Positions 20,556 through 29,414 of a stretch of DNA of 64,000 nt are shown in pieces; within the stretch, counting starts at the first letter, position 1; each line of letters starts with the position of its first letter. The notes beneath the pieces were generated by a model, which saw only the letters and a list, made by a program, of their open reading frames with translations, did not search any database and was not told the origin of the DNA. This DNA comes from Monoraphidium neglectum (lineage: Eukaryota > Chlorophyta > Chlorophyceae > Sphaeropleales > Selenastraceae). Made by a program: the position numbers and the translations under genes. The stretch spans positions 45,001 to 109,000 of the forward strand of contig NW_014013626.1 in NCBI RefSeq assembly GCF_000611645.1. Direction: 5' to 3'.

Positions 20556-20606
20556 GTTATTTCTAAAAAAAATTTATATAAAATATAAATTTTTTTTAGA
20601 AATAAC
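20556..20606 (+). terminator. Stem-loop after petD
   Basis: A perfect 23-bp inverted repeat pairs 20556-20578 with 20584-20606 (5-nt loop), 10 nt after the petD stop. Part of this sequence (20565-20589) recurs as a direct copy at 20655-20679. Confidence 0.75.
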
Positions 20607-20709
20607 GAACCAAACTTTTCTGGTCAGTTTTTAGATGTTAAGTTCTGTTTTTCGAAAAAAAATTTATATAAAATATAAAGAAAAAGATATTGGAAATTTG
20701 ATTTTAAAA

Positions 20710-20781
20710 GAGTCTATCGTCTAATGGATAGGACAGGAACCTTCTAAGTTTCTAATGTAGGTTCGATTCCTACTAGACTCA
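20710..20781 (+). tRNA. trnR-UCU: tRNA-Arg (UCU)
   Basis: A 72-nt cloverleaf has acceptor GAGTCTA/TAGACTC, anticodon loop CTTCTAA (TCT) and T-loop GTTCGATTC. The discriminator is A. Confidence 0.95.
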
Positions 20782-20820
20782 TTATTTTAAAAATGTTTAC
20801 TGCCAAACGTCGTTCGGAAA

Positions 20821-21255
20821 CGCGGGGCTTCGAGGGGCCTTTGACCCCTCGGTCACGAGGCTTTGTGGGGCCCCCGGCCCGTTGATGCTACGCCCCTCAA
20901 AAAACTCGGGGTCGAAGGGCTAAAGACCCCGGGGGGAAACCGAAGGCTTCTCGAAGCCTTAGAGGGCCGAAGGCCCTCGAGGCCCCATCCAAAATCAAAG
21001 ATTTTGGAACACGGGGGCTTCGCGGGGGGGTTCCCCCCCGCGCAACGTTAGAGGCGAAGATCGTTCGATCTTCGCCCCCACATAGCTCCGAGGGGACAAA
21101 AGCCCCGGGGGTCCCCCCGAGACCCAATGGGTCTAGACTCCGCGCAAAAGTCAAAAGAACGTTGTTATGCAAAAGTCCCACGGCCCTGTTCGATCTTCGA
21201 CTGAAAGATCTCGTCCAAAATCAAAGATTTTGGAGCACGGGGGCTTCGCCCCGCA
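20821..21255 (+). repeat. Largest GC-rich palindrome island, trnR-trnM spacer
   Basis: This ~435-nt mosaic includes GGGGCCTTTGACCCC, GAGGGCCGAAGGCCCTC, AGACCCAATGGGTCT, GAAGATCGTTCGATCTTC and two copies (near 20990 and 21212) of a unit starting CCAAAATCAAAGATTTTGG followed by a GGGGGCTTCGC-type tail. Open frames here encode only low-complexity Pro/Gly/Arg peptides. Confidence 0.85.
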
Positions 21256-21355
21256 ATGTTACACACACGATTAAAATTTGATTATCTTTAATTAAAAAAC
21301 TTGTTTTTCAAAAAAAATTTTTTTATTATATATTCAATATTAATTAAATCAATAA

Positions 21356-21429
21356 GCCTGCTTAGCTCAGTTGGCCAGAGCATCCGTTTCATACGCGGGA
21401 TGTCACTAGTTCGAATCTAGTAGCAGGCA
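21356..21429 (+). tRNA. trnM-CAU: tRNA-Met (CAU), elongator type
   Basis: A 74-nt cloverleaf has acceptor GCCTGCT/AGCAGGC, anticodon loop TTCATAC (CAT) and discriminator A. The fully paired G1-C72 end argues against initiator fMet, and the loop differs from the trnI-CAU at 46735. Confidence 0.88.
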
Positions 21430-21563
21430 TTTTTTATTATAAAATAATGTGTGCCTTATTTATTAATAAGTTAAGTTTTAATAAACATTATGACTAGTAT
21501 CATAATAGTCATTAAAAAATTATAACTATTTTAATGAATCTAATTTTTTTTCTATTTTTTAAA

Positions 21564-22820
21564 ATGCAAAATTTTTTCCTTTCTTGTAAAAAAATAAGAA
21601 TTGAACCAACATCTCCAAAAACATATTATGGATGTTTTTATTTAGGACCATTTGAAAATGGTCAAGGTTTAACAGTAGCTAATAGTTTAAGAAGAACTTT
21701 ATTATCTGAAATTTCAGGTTTAGCTATTACTTCAGTGAAAGTCAATAGCGCTTCTCATGAATATTCTACATTACCAGGCGTTCGAGAAACTGTATTAGAT
21801 ATTTTGTTAAATTTAAAAGAAATAATTTTGACTAAAAAAAATAACAAACCAATTAAGCAGACCCAACTAGGGTATTTGCAAGCGCGTGGTCCAGGCATTA
21901 TAAGAGCTTCTGATCTAAGATTGCCTCCTACCTTGCAATGTGTAGATCCTGATCAATATATTGCAACATTAGCTGAGAACGGTTTTTTAAGTTTGAAGTT
22001 TAAAATAGATGAAGGTAAAAATTTTATATTTTCAAAGAATCCATTTGAGAAATCAAGTTTTCATACAACAGTTTTACCTTCACATGAATATTTCTTACCA
22101 ATTGATGCTGTATTTACACCAATAAAAAAAGTAAATTATACAATAGAATCTTATGGAGCTGAAAGTATTGAAAAAGCAAATCAAGTGATTATTTTAGAAG
22201 TTTGGACAAACGGTAGTGTTTCTCCAAAAACTGCTGTTTCACAAACGTTAAATTATTTACGAATATTATTTGATGGTCTTGGTAATTTGAAGGTTTTACA
22301 GTCAACTTTAACTAGTCATTCTCTAAATGAGAATAAAAAGTTTCGAAAAGTTTTTAAACGAATTAATAACAATATAGATCTTTTTCAAAGGGATTATTCT
22401 AATAAACGAGTTAGTGGAGTCGAATCGCCATTTCTTAAAGCCACAATTCGCTCAAATTTCAGCCCAATTGATTCGTTAAAAACTTTTGTTCATGACAAAC
22501 GCGAACCAGTACGAAAACCCATAATTCAAGAGTTAATGTCTAAAAAAAACTCTCTATTCCTTAATACTCCAATGGAAAAAGATTATCTAGAAAAAATAAA
22601 TGAACAAACAATAAAAGATTGGAAAAATAGAAATATCAATGACTTAGGATTACCGTTTCGTGTTTTTAATTGTTTCTATAAAGCAAAAATACAACTCGTT
22701 GGTCAAATTTTAGAAATGAGTTCTAAAGAATTAACAGAAATTTCAGGGATTGGACAACAGTCCTTGTTGGTTTTAGAAGAAAATTTAAAATTGAAGGGTT
22801 TAACTTTAAAAAAAGATTAA
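21564..22820 (+). CDS. rpoA: RNA polymerase alpha subunit
   Basis: This start gives 418 residues opening MQNFFLSCKKIRIEPTSPK; an in-frame ATG at 21534 would add ten hydrophobic residues. The N-terminal assembly domain shows GLTVANSLRRTLLSEISG and the VEVWTNGS-like EVWTNGSVSPKTAV region. An algal insert of ~100 residues leads to a C-terminal helix-hairpin-helix domain with ELTEISGIGQQSLLVLEENL. The product forms the dimer platform of the plastid-encoded polymerase. It is longer than the ~340-residue plant protein, which is usual in chlorophyceans. Confidence 0.95.
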   Translation: MQNFFLSCKKIRIEPTSPKTYYGCFYLGPFENGQGLTVANSLRRTLLSEISGLAITSVKVNSASHEYSTLPGVRETVLDILLNLKEIILTKKNNKPIKQTQLGYLQARGPGIIRASDLRLPPTLQCVDPDQYIATLAENGFLSLKFKIDEGKNFIFSKNPFEKSSFHTTVLPSHEYFLPIDAVFTPIKKVNYTIESYGAESIEKANQVIILEVWTNGSVSPKTAVSQTLNYLRILFDGLGNLKVLQSTLTSHSLNENKKFRKVFKRINNNIDLFQRDYSNKRVSGVESPFLKATIRSNFSPIDSLKTFVHDKREPVRKPIIQELMSKKNSLFLNTPMEKDYLEKINEQTIKDWKNRNINDLGLPFRVFNCFYKAKIQLVGQILEMSSKELTEISGIGQQSLLVLEENLKLKGLTLKKD

Positions 22821-22832
22821 TTTCCAGTTAAA

Positions 22833-22910
22833 ATATTTTATCGCTTTAAATTCAAAGCACTACATTCTTTAATAATATTTGAGTGCTTTGAATTTAAAGC
22901 GATAAAATAT
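22833..22910 (+). terminator. 29-bp stem-loop after rpoA
   Basis: Bases 22833-22861 pair perfectly with 22882-22910 around a 20-nt loop, starting 13 nt after the rpoA stop. Confidence 0.75.
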
Positions 22911-22976
22911 ACAAAAATTTGATCTTGTTTATTAAGTATTTAATTGTTAATATTTAACATTAAATATATAAAATAT

Positions 22977-23049
22977 GCGGGTATAGTTCAGTTGGTAGAA
23001 CACCTCCTTGCCAAGGAGGATGTCGCGCGTTCGAGTCGCGTTACCCGCT
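22977..23049 (+). tRNA. trnG-GCC: tRNA-Gly (GCC)
   Basis: A 73-nt cloverleaf has acceptor GCGGGTA/TACCCGC and anticodon loop TTGCCAA (GCC). It is the first of four co-directional tRNA genes. Confidence 0.95.
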
Positions 23050-23182
23050 ATTCAAATAGACTTTAAAAGTATTACAAATACTTTAAAAAAAAAAAGAAAT
23101 AAAAACTCATAGAAAAATGAATGGTTTTTCTAATAATTGTGTGCTATTATTTTTGATAAGTCAAACTTTTCTAAAGTAAAAA

Positions 23183-23255
23183 ACGCTCTTAGTTCAGTTG
23201 GTAGAACGCAGGTTTCCAAAACCTGATGTCGTGGGTTCAAGTCCTACAGGGCGTG
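23183..23255 (+). tRNA. trnW-CCA: tRNA-Trp (CCA)
   Basis: A 73-nt cloverleaf has acceptor ACGCTCT/AGGGCGT, an anticodon region TTTCCAAAA (CCA) and discriminator G, as expected for tRNA-Trp. Confidence 0.95.
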
Positions 23256-23289
23256 TGTCAAATGATATAGATTGACCTATCTTTTAAAA

Positions 23290-23362
23290 GCCCCCATCGT
23301 CTAGAGGCCTAGGACATCTCCCTTTCACGGAGAAAACGGGGATTCGAATTCCCCTGGGGGTA
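23290..23362 (+). tRNA. trnE-UUC: tRNA-Glu (UUC), copy 1
   Basis: A 73-nt cloverleaf has acceptor GCCCCCA/TGGGGGT and anticodon loop CTTTCAC (TTC). tRNA-Glu is also the substrate for glutamyl-tRNA reductase in tetrapyrrole synthesis. An identical copy lies on the minus strand at 32577-32649. Confidence 0.95.
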
Positions 23363-23435
23363 CTCTTTATTTACAATAAAGAGTAGATTCTTTAAAAAGT
23401 TTTGAAGTTTTTAAAGAATCTATTCTTTATTGTAA
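23362..23435 (+). promoter_or_regulatory. Mutually exclusive hairpins between trnE and trnF
   Basis: Two overlapping folds are possible. A small 10-bp hairpin pairs 23362-23371 with 23375-23384. A large one pairs 23371-23398 with 23408-23435 (28 bp with one G-U pair). They share 23375-23384 and so compete. The small hairpin includes the tRNA-Glu discriminator base, so the choice could affect 3'-end processing. The role is inferred. Confidence 0.55.
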
Positions 23436-23526
23436 AAATGGAAAAATAGTTTATTAAGATGATAAGATTTTGTATGATAAGTAAAGGTAGTTTTGCTATA
23501 TTTAATTTTGACTTATTTACGAAATA

Positions 23527-23598
23527 GCCGGGGTAGCTCAGTGGTAGAGCAGAGGATTGAAAATCCTTGTGTCACCAGTTCAATTCTGGTTCCTGGCA
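23527..23598 (+). tRNA. trnF-GAA: tRNA-Phe (GAA)
   Basis: A 72-nt cloverleaf has acceptor GCCGGGG/TCCTGGC (with G-T pairs) and anticodon loop TTGAAAA (GAA). It ends the trnG-trnW-trnE-trnF cluster. Confidence 0.95.
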
Positions 23599-24609
23599 AA
23601 AATTTAGGAATTAACTGCCAGTGAGGTCCGTATTAGTAACGGAAAAGAAAATTAATTCAGTTAATAGCAATTTAAGATTAAAAAAAAATTCTTGAAACTG
23701 AAAAACTTATAATTTTATGGCAGTACCAAGTTTTTCCCGTGTAATTTTGTTTTTATAAAAATTAAAAACTAAAAGCTAAGCTCAACTTTTAGCTTTTATA
23801 AAAGATTGAAATAAAAAGTCTTTAATAAAAACGACTGCGATGTTTTATTTAATTTTTAACATTAAACATCATTCATTTTTTTTAACTAATTAATTTTCTA
23901 TTGAAAAGACTAAAAGATACAAGTTTGATATTTGTTTCTGAACAGAAAAACAAAAAATTTTTATTTCATTTTAAAATTAAAACAGTATAATTGACAATTA
24001 TTGATTAAATATTTCTTTTTGGACAAGAAATACTAGAAACATATTTTTATAGAAAATGAAATTTAAGTGAATTCTGAGTCTACATTTTTATTTCATAGCG
24101 GGTATTTTCTATTAGTTTTGTATTACCTTCTCAGATTAATTTAGAAATAGGTAATAATTAACATCAGGATTAGCCTAAAGTTAAAATAGGCCACTCATTC
24201 TTAAAATCTATTTAACGTAATTTATATGTTTTTCTTAATTAAAAAACAAAATTAAACATTGATATTTACAGATAATAAAACGATTACTAATTTTGAAAAA
24301 CAAATTTCATTTCTTATTCCAATCTTTGATCGAAAGGGCGCGGGGGGGACCCCCCCCCGACCCGTTGGGTCTCGAGCGCTAGACCCAATAGGTCGGGGGG
24401 AACCCCCCGGCCCTCAGCCCCCGAACGAAGACTTTTATTATAGTATTTTGCCCAACTTTAGATATTCAATTTTTTCAATATCTAATAAAAGATCACTTAA
24501 AAAATATTGAGAAATAGCTTTTTAAAATTAAACTAATAAGGAGTCTCAAACATTCCTGGAACAGTGATTTTGATAGATAAAAATTAAAAAAATTCCCCTA
24601 CATTTAATA
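23599..24609 (+). other. Spacer trnF-rpl23, no gene recognised
   Basis: The 1-kb spacer is AT-rich apart from a GC-rich island at 24336-24424 (GGGGGGG/CCCCCCC and AGACCCAATAGGTC modules). A tiny frame at 23716 (MAVPSFSRVILFL) and an 83-codon frame at 24259 match nothing I know; the latter runs through the repeat. Confidence 0.7.
24336..24424 (+). repeat. GC-rich palindrome island before rpl23
   Basis: The island carries GCGGGGGGG/CCCCCCCGA, GACCCGTTGGGTC and CGGGGGGAACCCCCCG palindromes joined by TCGA-type linkers. Confidence 0.8.
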
Positions 24610-24972
24610 ATGACAGAAACTAACTCAAATTTAACAAAATGGCGTTCTGTAATGAATTTACATTGGTCGCCAGTAGAAATGAATTTAGATTTAATTAAAT
24701 ATCCAGTTATTACTGAAAAAACATATTTAGCTATGTTTAAAAATCGTCAATATACTTTTGATGTTTCTTTAAACTTAACAAAACCACAAATTAAACAACT
24801 TTTTGAAAAATTATTTGGAGTTAATATTATTGCAATTAATACACATCGACCTCCTCGTCAACAAGTCCGTGTTGGCATGAAAATGGGTTACCGACCTCGT
24901 TATAAAAGAGTAATGTTAACTCTAAAAGAAGGACAATCAATTCAATTTAACCAACAAAAAATTGAAAACTAA
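24610..24972 (+). CDS. rpl23: Ribosomal protein uL23 (L23)
   Basis: The 120-residue product contains the L23 core: [26 protein letters not shown], then [16 protein letters not shown] and the basic [17 protein letters not shown]23 sits at the polypeptide exit tunnel and docks the signal recognition particle. The ~25-residue N-terminal extension is variable in algae. It begins the rpl23-rpl2-rps19 series, which keeps the S10-operon order. Confidence 0.95.
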   Translation: MTETNSNLTKWRSVMNLHWSPVEMNLDLIKYPVITEKTYLAMFKNRQYTFDVSLNLTKPQIKQLFEKLFGVNIIAINTHRPPRQQVRVGMKMGYRPRYKRVMLTLKEGQSIQFNQQKIEN

Positions 24973-25375
24973 AAATTCTTTTTAAATTTGAAAAAATGTC
25001 GAAAAAATTTAGATGTAGTTTTAATTCTAAAAAATATATTGATTTCATAAACTTTTAAATTTGTCAAAAATCAAAAATTTAAGTTAATTTTTTATTCCCT
25101 ATTTTGATAGTTAGAATCCAATTTTTTATTTTGAGAAACCTTAAAAAGGCTTTAAAAACCTTTTAAGTTTCCATAACTAAAACTCTTGCTAGAGACCAAC
25201 AAAACTCTAGCTTACTATTTCATTGATTTTATTCAAAGAAACTTTTTAAAACAAAAAATAAACGTTTTTTAAAACCAAACAATAGTTTAAATTCAAACTA
25301 TATCAAATAGGTTTGTATCTTTATTCTGTTTCAACCTTTATTTGAAAAGTTAATTATTCAAAATAATTTTTAATT
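24973..25375 (+). other. Spacer rpl23-rpl2, no gene seen
   Basis: This ~400-nt AT-rich stretch separates two genes that are usually nearly adjacent. I see no ORF, tRNA or GC island in it. Confidence 0.7.
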
Positions 25376-26203
25376 ATGGGAATTCGTTTTCTTAAAGCTT
25401 TTACTCCAAGTACACGCAATCGTTCAGTTTCAGATTTCAGCGAAATCACACATACAAAACCGGATAAATCACTTACTTCCAATAACCATCGTTCTAAAGG
25501 TCGTAACAGTCGTGGTGTTATTACATGTCGTCACAAAGGTGGAGGGCATAAACGTCTTTATCGTGAAATCGATTTTCGCCGTGATAAAATTGGTATGCCT
25601 GCAAAAGTTACTAGTATTGAATACGATCCAAACCGTAATTCAAGAATTGCTTTAGTACGTTATGAAGATGGAGAAAAACGATATATTTTACAACCACGAG
25701 GTTTACAAGTCGGTGATACTATTTTATCAGATATTCAAGCACCTATTTTAGTTGGAAATGCTTTACCCCTGCGTAATATTCCACTAGGGGCTCAAGTACA
25801 TAATGTTGAGTTTCAACCAGGCTCAGGAGGTCAATTAGCACGCTCAGCTGGATCAAGTGTTGAGATTTTAGCAAAAGAAGGGAATTTTGTAACATTACGT
25901 TTACCTTCTAAAGAAATTCGACTAGTGTCAAAAAATTGTTGGGCAACTATTGGTCAAGTAGGAAATCATGAAGCTTATATTTTAACAATTGGTAAAGCAG
26001 GCCGTAATCGTTGGCTAGGTAAGCGACCAACAGTTCGAGGTTCTGTAATGAATCCAGTTGATCACCCTCACGGTGGGGGTGAAGGTAAATGTCCTATTGG
26101 TCGTTCAAGACCTGTTACACCTTGGGGCAGACCAGCATTAGGCCAATTAACACGTAAACCAAAAAAATACAGTTCGACTCTTATTTTAGGTAAGAGAAAA
26201 TAA
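25376..26203 (+). CDS. rpl2: Ribosomal protein uL2 (L2)
   Basis: The 275-residue product is full-length L2. Landmarks are [23 protein letters not shown] near the N-terminus, the [20 protein letters not shown] fold core, and the C-terminal [21 protein letters not shown] segment with the conserved His of the peptidyl transferase region. L2 is a core 23S-binding protein. There is no intron, unlike many land-plant rpl2 genes. Confidence 0.98.
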   Translation: MGIRFLKAFTPSTRNRSVSDFSEITHTKPDKSLTSNNHRSKGRNSRGVITCRHKGGGHKRLYREIDFRRDKIGMPAKVTSIEYDPNRNSRIALVRYEDGEKRYILQPRGLQVGDTILSDIQAPILVGNALPLRNIPLGAQVHNVEFQPGSGGQLARSAGSSVEILAKEGNFVTLRLPSKEIRLVSKNCWATIGQVGNHEAYILTIGKAGRNRWLGKRPTVRGSVMNPVDHPHGGGEGKCPIGRSRPVTPWGRPALGQLTRKPKKYSSTLILGKRK

Positions 26204-26245
26204 AAGTTTTTAGATAGAGTTTATGGATTTTTTTCTAGTTTTTGA

Positions 26246-26345
26246 CTAGGGCTTTTGGCCCTCTAGGGCTTCGAAAAGCCCTAGAGACCCAACGGGTTTA
26301 GGGGCCAAAGGTCCCTCGCCCCTCGAAGCCCTCGGGTTCCCCCCC
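26246..26345 (+). repeat. GC-rich palindrome island, rpl2-rps19 spacer
   Basis: Modules include AGGGCTTTTGGCCCT, AGGGCTTCGAAAAGCCCT and GGGGCCAAAGGTCCC. It widens a spacer (26204-26700) inside a normally tight operon; the rest is AT-rich and empty. Confidence 0.8.
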
Positions 26346-26700
26346 AAACAAGTCAAACAACTTTTTCATCAGAAATTAGTTATGGTTAAAGTTGAAAAGA
26401 ATGAACAAAAATTCTTAATTTTTTGAATAACGCTCAAAAATTTTAAACTTCAACTGTTTTACAAAAGTATTTTACTAGATTTATTTTTTTAGAGTTATTC
26501 GAAAAATTTTTAAATTTTTCGACAAATTCTAAAAAAAATTCATGTCGTAGTTTATTTTGTCGAGAAATGTTGTTTCGGCAAAATTGATAAAAATCCAAAT
26601 AAAAAGATTTTTAAAAGCTAAAAACTTTTTTTACTTTTAGTAAAAGAAGTTTGTTCTTTTTTTTAAAGAATTCAAAACTCTAAAATTTAATACAAAAAAA

Positions 26701-26982
26701 ATGCCACGTTCAATTAAAAAAGGTCCATTTGTTGCAGATCATTTACTTAAGAAAATTGAAAAATTAAATGCTCAAGGACAAAAAAAAGTGCTTACTACTT
26801 GGTCGAGATCATCTACAATTTTACCCATTATGATTGGCCATACTATTTCTACATACAATGGAAAAGAATTTATTCCTGTTTTTGTGACAGATCAAATGGT
26901 AGGTCACAAATTAGGAGAATTTGCACCAACACGCACTTTTAAAGGTCACGTAAAAGCTGATAAAAAAGCAAAACGTCGTTAA
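26701..26982 (+). CDS. rps19: Ribosomal protein uS19 (S19)
   Basis: The 93-residue product opens [20 protein letters not shown] and carries [25 protein letters not shown] and the C-terminal [22 protein letters not shown], all typical S19. It binds 16S rRNA in the 30S head. Length matches the family. In C. reinhardtii rpl16 follows rps19, as I recall; here rps14 follows. Confidence 0.97.
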   Translation: MPRSIKKGPFVADHLLKKIEKLNAQGQKKVLTTWSRSSTILPIMIGHTISTYNGKEFIPVFVTDQMVGHKLGEFAPTRTFKGHVKADKKAKRR

Positions 26983-27139
26983 TTTAGCCATTTCATCAAT
27001 CTGAAATTTTTAGTTAAATAAGTTTTGTTTTTGAAAAATTGATGAAAGAAAGAGGTCAAAAGTTTGCAATAAGTTATAAACTTATAAAATTTTCCAGACC
27101 TTTTAGAATGATAAAAATTGAAAAAAAGACTTCGTCATT

Positions 27140-27442
27140 ATGGCAAATCAAGCAATGATTCAACGTGAATTGAAACGTCAACGTTTAGTAATGAAATATG
27201 CAAAAAAACGTTCTATTTTAAAAGAACAAATTAAGCAAGCATTTTCTTTAAAAGAAAAATTAGATTTACATTGTAAATTACAACAATTGCCAAAAAATAG
27301 TTCTCCAGTTCGACTGCATAATCGTTGTTTAGTAACAGGAAGACCTCAAGGTTATTTTAGAGATTTTGGTCTATCTAGACATGTTTTACGTGAAATGGCA
27401 CATGAAGGTCTTTTACCTGGAGTAAGAAAAGCTAGTTGGTAA
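27140..27442 (+). CDS. rps14: Ribosomal protein uS14 (S14)
   Basis: The 100-residue product has the S14 C-terminus: [43 protein letters not shown] shares the RPRG-type turn and FGLSR core. It is the zinc-free plastid form. S14 belongs to the 30S head. A hairpin follows after 21 nt, so rps14 probably ends the rpl23-rpl2-rps19-rps14 unit. Confidence 0.97.
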   Translation: MANQAMIQRELKRQRLVMKYAKKRSILKEQIKQAFSLKEKLDLHCKLQQLPKNSSPVRLHNRCLVTGRPQGYFRDFGLSRHVLREMAHEGLLPGVRKASW

Positions 27443-27463
27443 TTTTTAGTTAAAATCATTTAT

Positions 27464-27521
27464 GTAGAATTAATGTTGTTATTACAGCTAAATACTTATT
27501 TGTTAACAACATTAATTCTAC
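27464..27521 (+). terminator. Stem-loop after rps14
   Basis: An 18-bp perfect inverted repeat pairs 27464-27481 with 27504-27521 around a 22-nt loop. Confidence 0.7.
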
Positions 27522-27770
27522 TTTTTTTTTAGAAAAAACTATTTTTGAATCAAATATATTCACATAGGATAAAGTTTTAATCTCAGTTTAGATTTTTAAA
27601 CTTTTTTCTTTAAAAATTTCAAATGTTCTTTTTCAGGAATGCAACTTAATAGTCATTACTTATTCATTTTTAAGTATTCTTTTTTTTTATTAAAATTTTT
27701 TAGTAAAAATAATCAAACACTCTTTTAAGTTTTGTTTTTTCTTTAAAAATGCTTATAATTAAGATTATAA

Positions 27771-27843
27771 GCGGATGTAGCTCAGTTGGTAGAGCGTGGT
27801 CCTTCCAAGTCCAATGTCGCGCGTTCGAATCGCGTCATCCGCT
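27771..27843 (+). tRNA. trnG-UCC: tRNA-Gly (UCC)
   Basis: A 73-nt cloverleaf has acceptor GCGGATG/CATCCGC and anticodon loop CTTCCAA (TCC). The anticodon stem has one T-T mismatch. There is no intron. Confidence 0.93.
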
Positions 27844-28222
27844 AATACAAATAATTTTGAAAAATAAAAAGACGTAAACCTGTTAAAGTTTATGTTCTTG
27901 TTAAAAAAACAAGAATTATTTAATTTAATCGTTATATCGTTTTAAAGTGTTTTTTATCATCTACGGCTTTTAAAATATAAAGGATTTTCAAAACTTTATC
28001 ACTTCGGACGATATCAGCCTTAAGGTTAGTTTTATTTTAGTTGACAAACACACGCTAGCTTATATATTTGCTATATTTCCATTATTTCTTTAAAACCAGA
28101 AATATTGTACGATTCTTGCCCAATTCTTGTTAAAGAAAATTCAGCTCAAATTTTTAAGTAAGACTTTAAACCTGAGAAATTCCTCAATATCGAAAACATG
28201 CAAAAAATATTATTTAACATAC

Positions 28223-28378
28223 TAGGCCCATTGGGCCTCTAAGGCTTCGAGAAGCCTTCGGGGTTTCCCCCCGGGGCCTCTAGGGGCCAAAGGCCCCTCG
28301 GTTTCCGAGGGGCTTCGAGAAGCCCTAGAGGCCCCACGGGCCTAGGGGGCCTTTGGCCCTCGCATAACGTAGTCATAC
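28223..28378 (+). repeat. GC-rich palindrome island
   Basis: Modules are AGGCCCATTGGGCCT, AAGGCTTCGAGAAGCCTT, GGGGCCAAAGGCCCC, AGGGGCTTCGAGAAGCCCT and a diverged GCATAACGTAGTCAT end. Confidence 0.85.
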
Positions 28379-28571
28379 ATAGGAAAACTTTAGAGCTTCT
28401 TCTATAATATGTTATTCAAAAACGATCAGAATATAAACAATCAAATCTTGCAAAAAAAAAAGATGAAAGCAAGGTTTATAATGAATTACGCCTTTTTGAT
28501 AAGTACAGCCAACATTTCCAAAAAGATTATTGGATACCGGTGATACTCTTTGGAGAGTTAAAAATGATTTG

Positions 28572-28696
28572 CTAGGGCCGAAGGCCCTCGGGGAACCCCC
28601 CGGGCTTCTCGAAGCCCTCGGAACCCCCCGGCCCAACGGGCCTCTAGGGGCCGAAGGCACCTCGCCTTTGGATCTTCGATCCAACGGGGGGGCCCG
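28572..28696 (+). repeat. GC-rich palindrome island
   Basis: It contains GGGCCGAAGGCCC, GGGCTTCTCGAAGCCC, GGCCCAACGGGCC and the TTGGATCTTCGATCCAA palindrome, also seen at 32399 and 39009. Confidence 0.85.
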
Positions 28697-29414
28697 AAAA
28701 AAATATTAAAATTTAAAATGAAGAATTTTAAATCTTTATGATTTCATAAGTTTTAACATTGGATCAACTGGATTCTGAGATAGAGGGGATGAGAATTCAG
28801 ATGAAAATACAGAAAAAACCTTCTATTTTCAATCTATATCCCAATGCATCACAAAAATTTTTAATGCAAAAGGGTGAAGGTTCTTCATATTATAAATATT
28901 ACAAAAAATGAGAATGTTACAGATCTAACTTAAGATTTTTTTAACTTTTCTCAGAAAAACCTCTTATTCATAACTGAAAGGCTGAACGAAAAGTATGGTT
29001 TCAACCTAGCTCTTAAAGAAGCAAATCAGTCAAATACTGCCCAGCCAGCCTTTAAACTGGTATCTTTTTGTATTTTCAAGGCAGGTGAAGAAAGACAAAA
29101 AAGTAATTTTCTTTTTTGAAAAAAATCGTTGTAATATTTATTGTTATCACTAAAACTAACTTCAAAAAAACAGATCTAAACCATTTGAAAACGAAATTAA
29201 TTTGGAAAGGTATCCAGAAGGTGGTAATTTTGATAACTATCAACTTGTCAAACTCAACAAAACAAGTTTACTTCAATTCATCGAATGTATCACGTTGTTA
29301 TGCAAACATTCAAACTTAAAAAAGATCTTCTTCGAATTATATATATGCTTCGAAGAAAATCTTTTTTAAGTTTGAATATTTGGCTTTCATGTATAAATAC
29401 TTGTTAAATACAAA

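Larger units (their letters stand above)
27844..29414 (+). other. Gene-poor spacer trnG-clpP with two GC islands
   Basis: This 1.57-kb stretch holds no recognisable gene. Short frames, such as 28789-28908 and 29116-29319, are Lys/Asn-rich and unlike any family I know. It lies before the convergent clpP 3' end. GC-rich islands occupy 28223-28378 and 28572-28696. Confidence 0.65.

Noticed and set aside
20863..21181. Overlapping open frames on both strands in the trnR-trnM spacer
   Set aside because: Both are translations of palindromic GC modules; lack of stops is a consequence of GC content.
23716..23757. Mini-ORF starting MAVPSFSRVI, recalling the rpl32 start MAVP
   Set aside because: It stops after 13 codons and lacks the basic KKRTS sequence of L32.
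29116..29319. 67-codon frame between GC island and clpP 3' end
   Set aside because: Low-complexity Lys/Ile/Asn composition, TTG start, and no similarity I can recognise.
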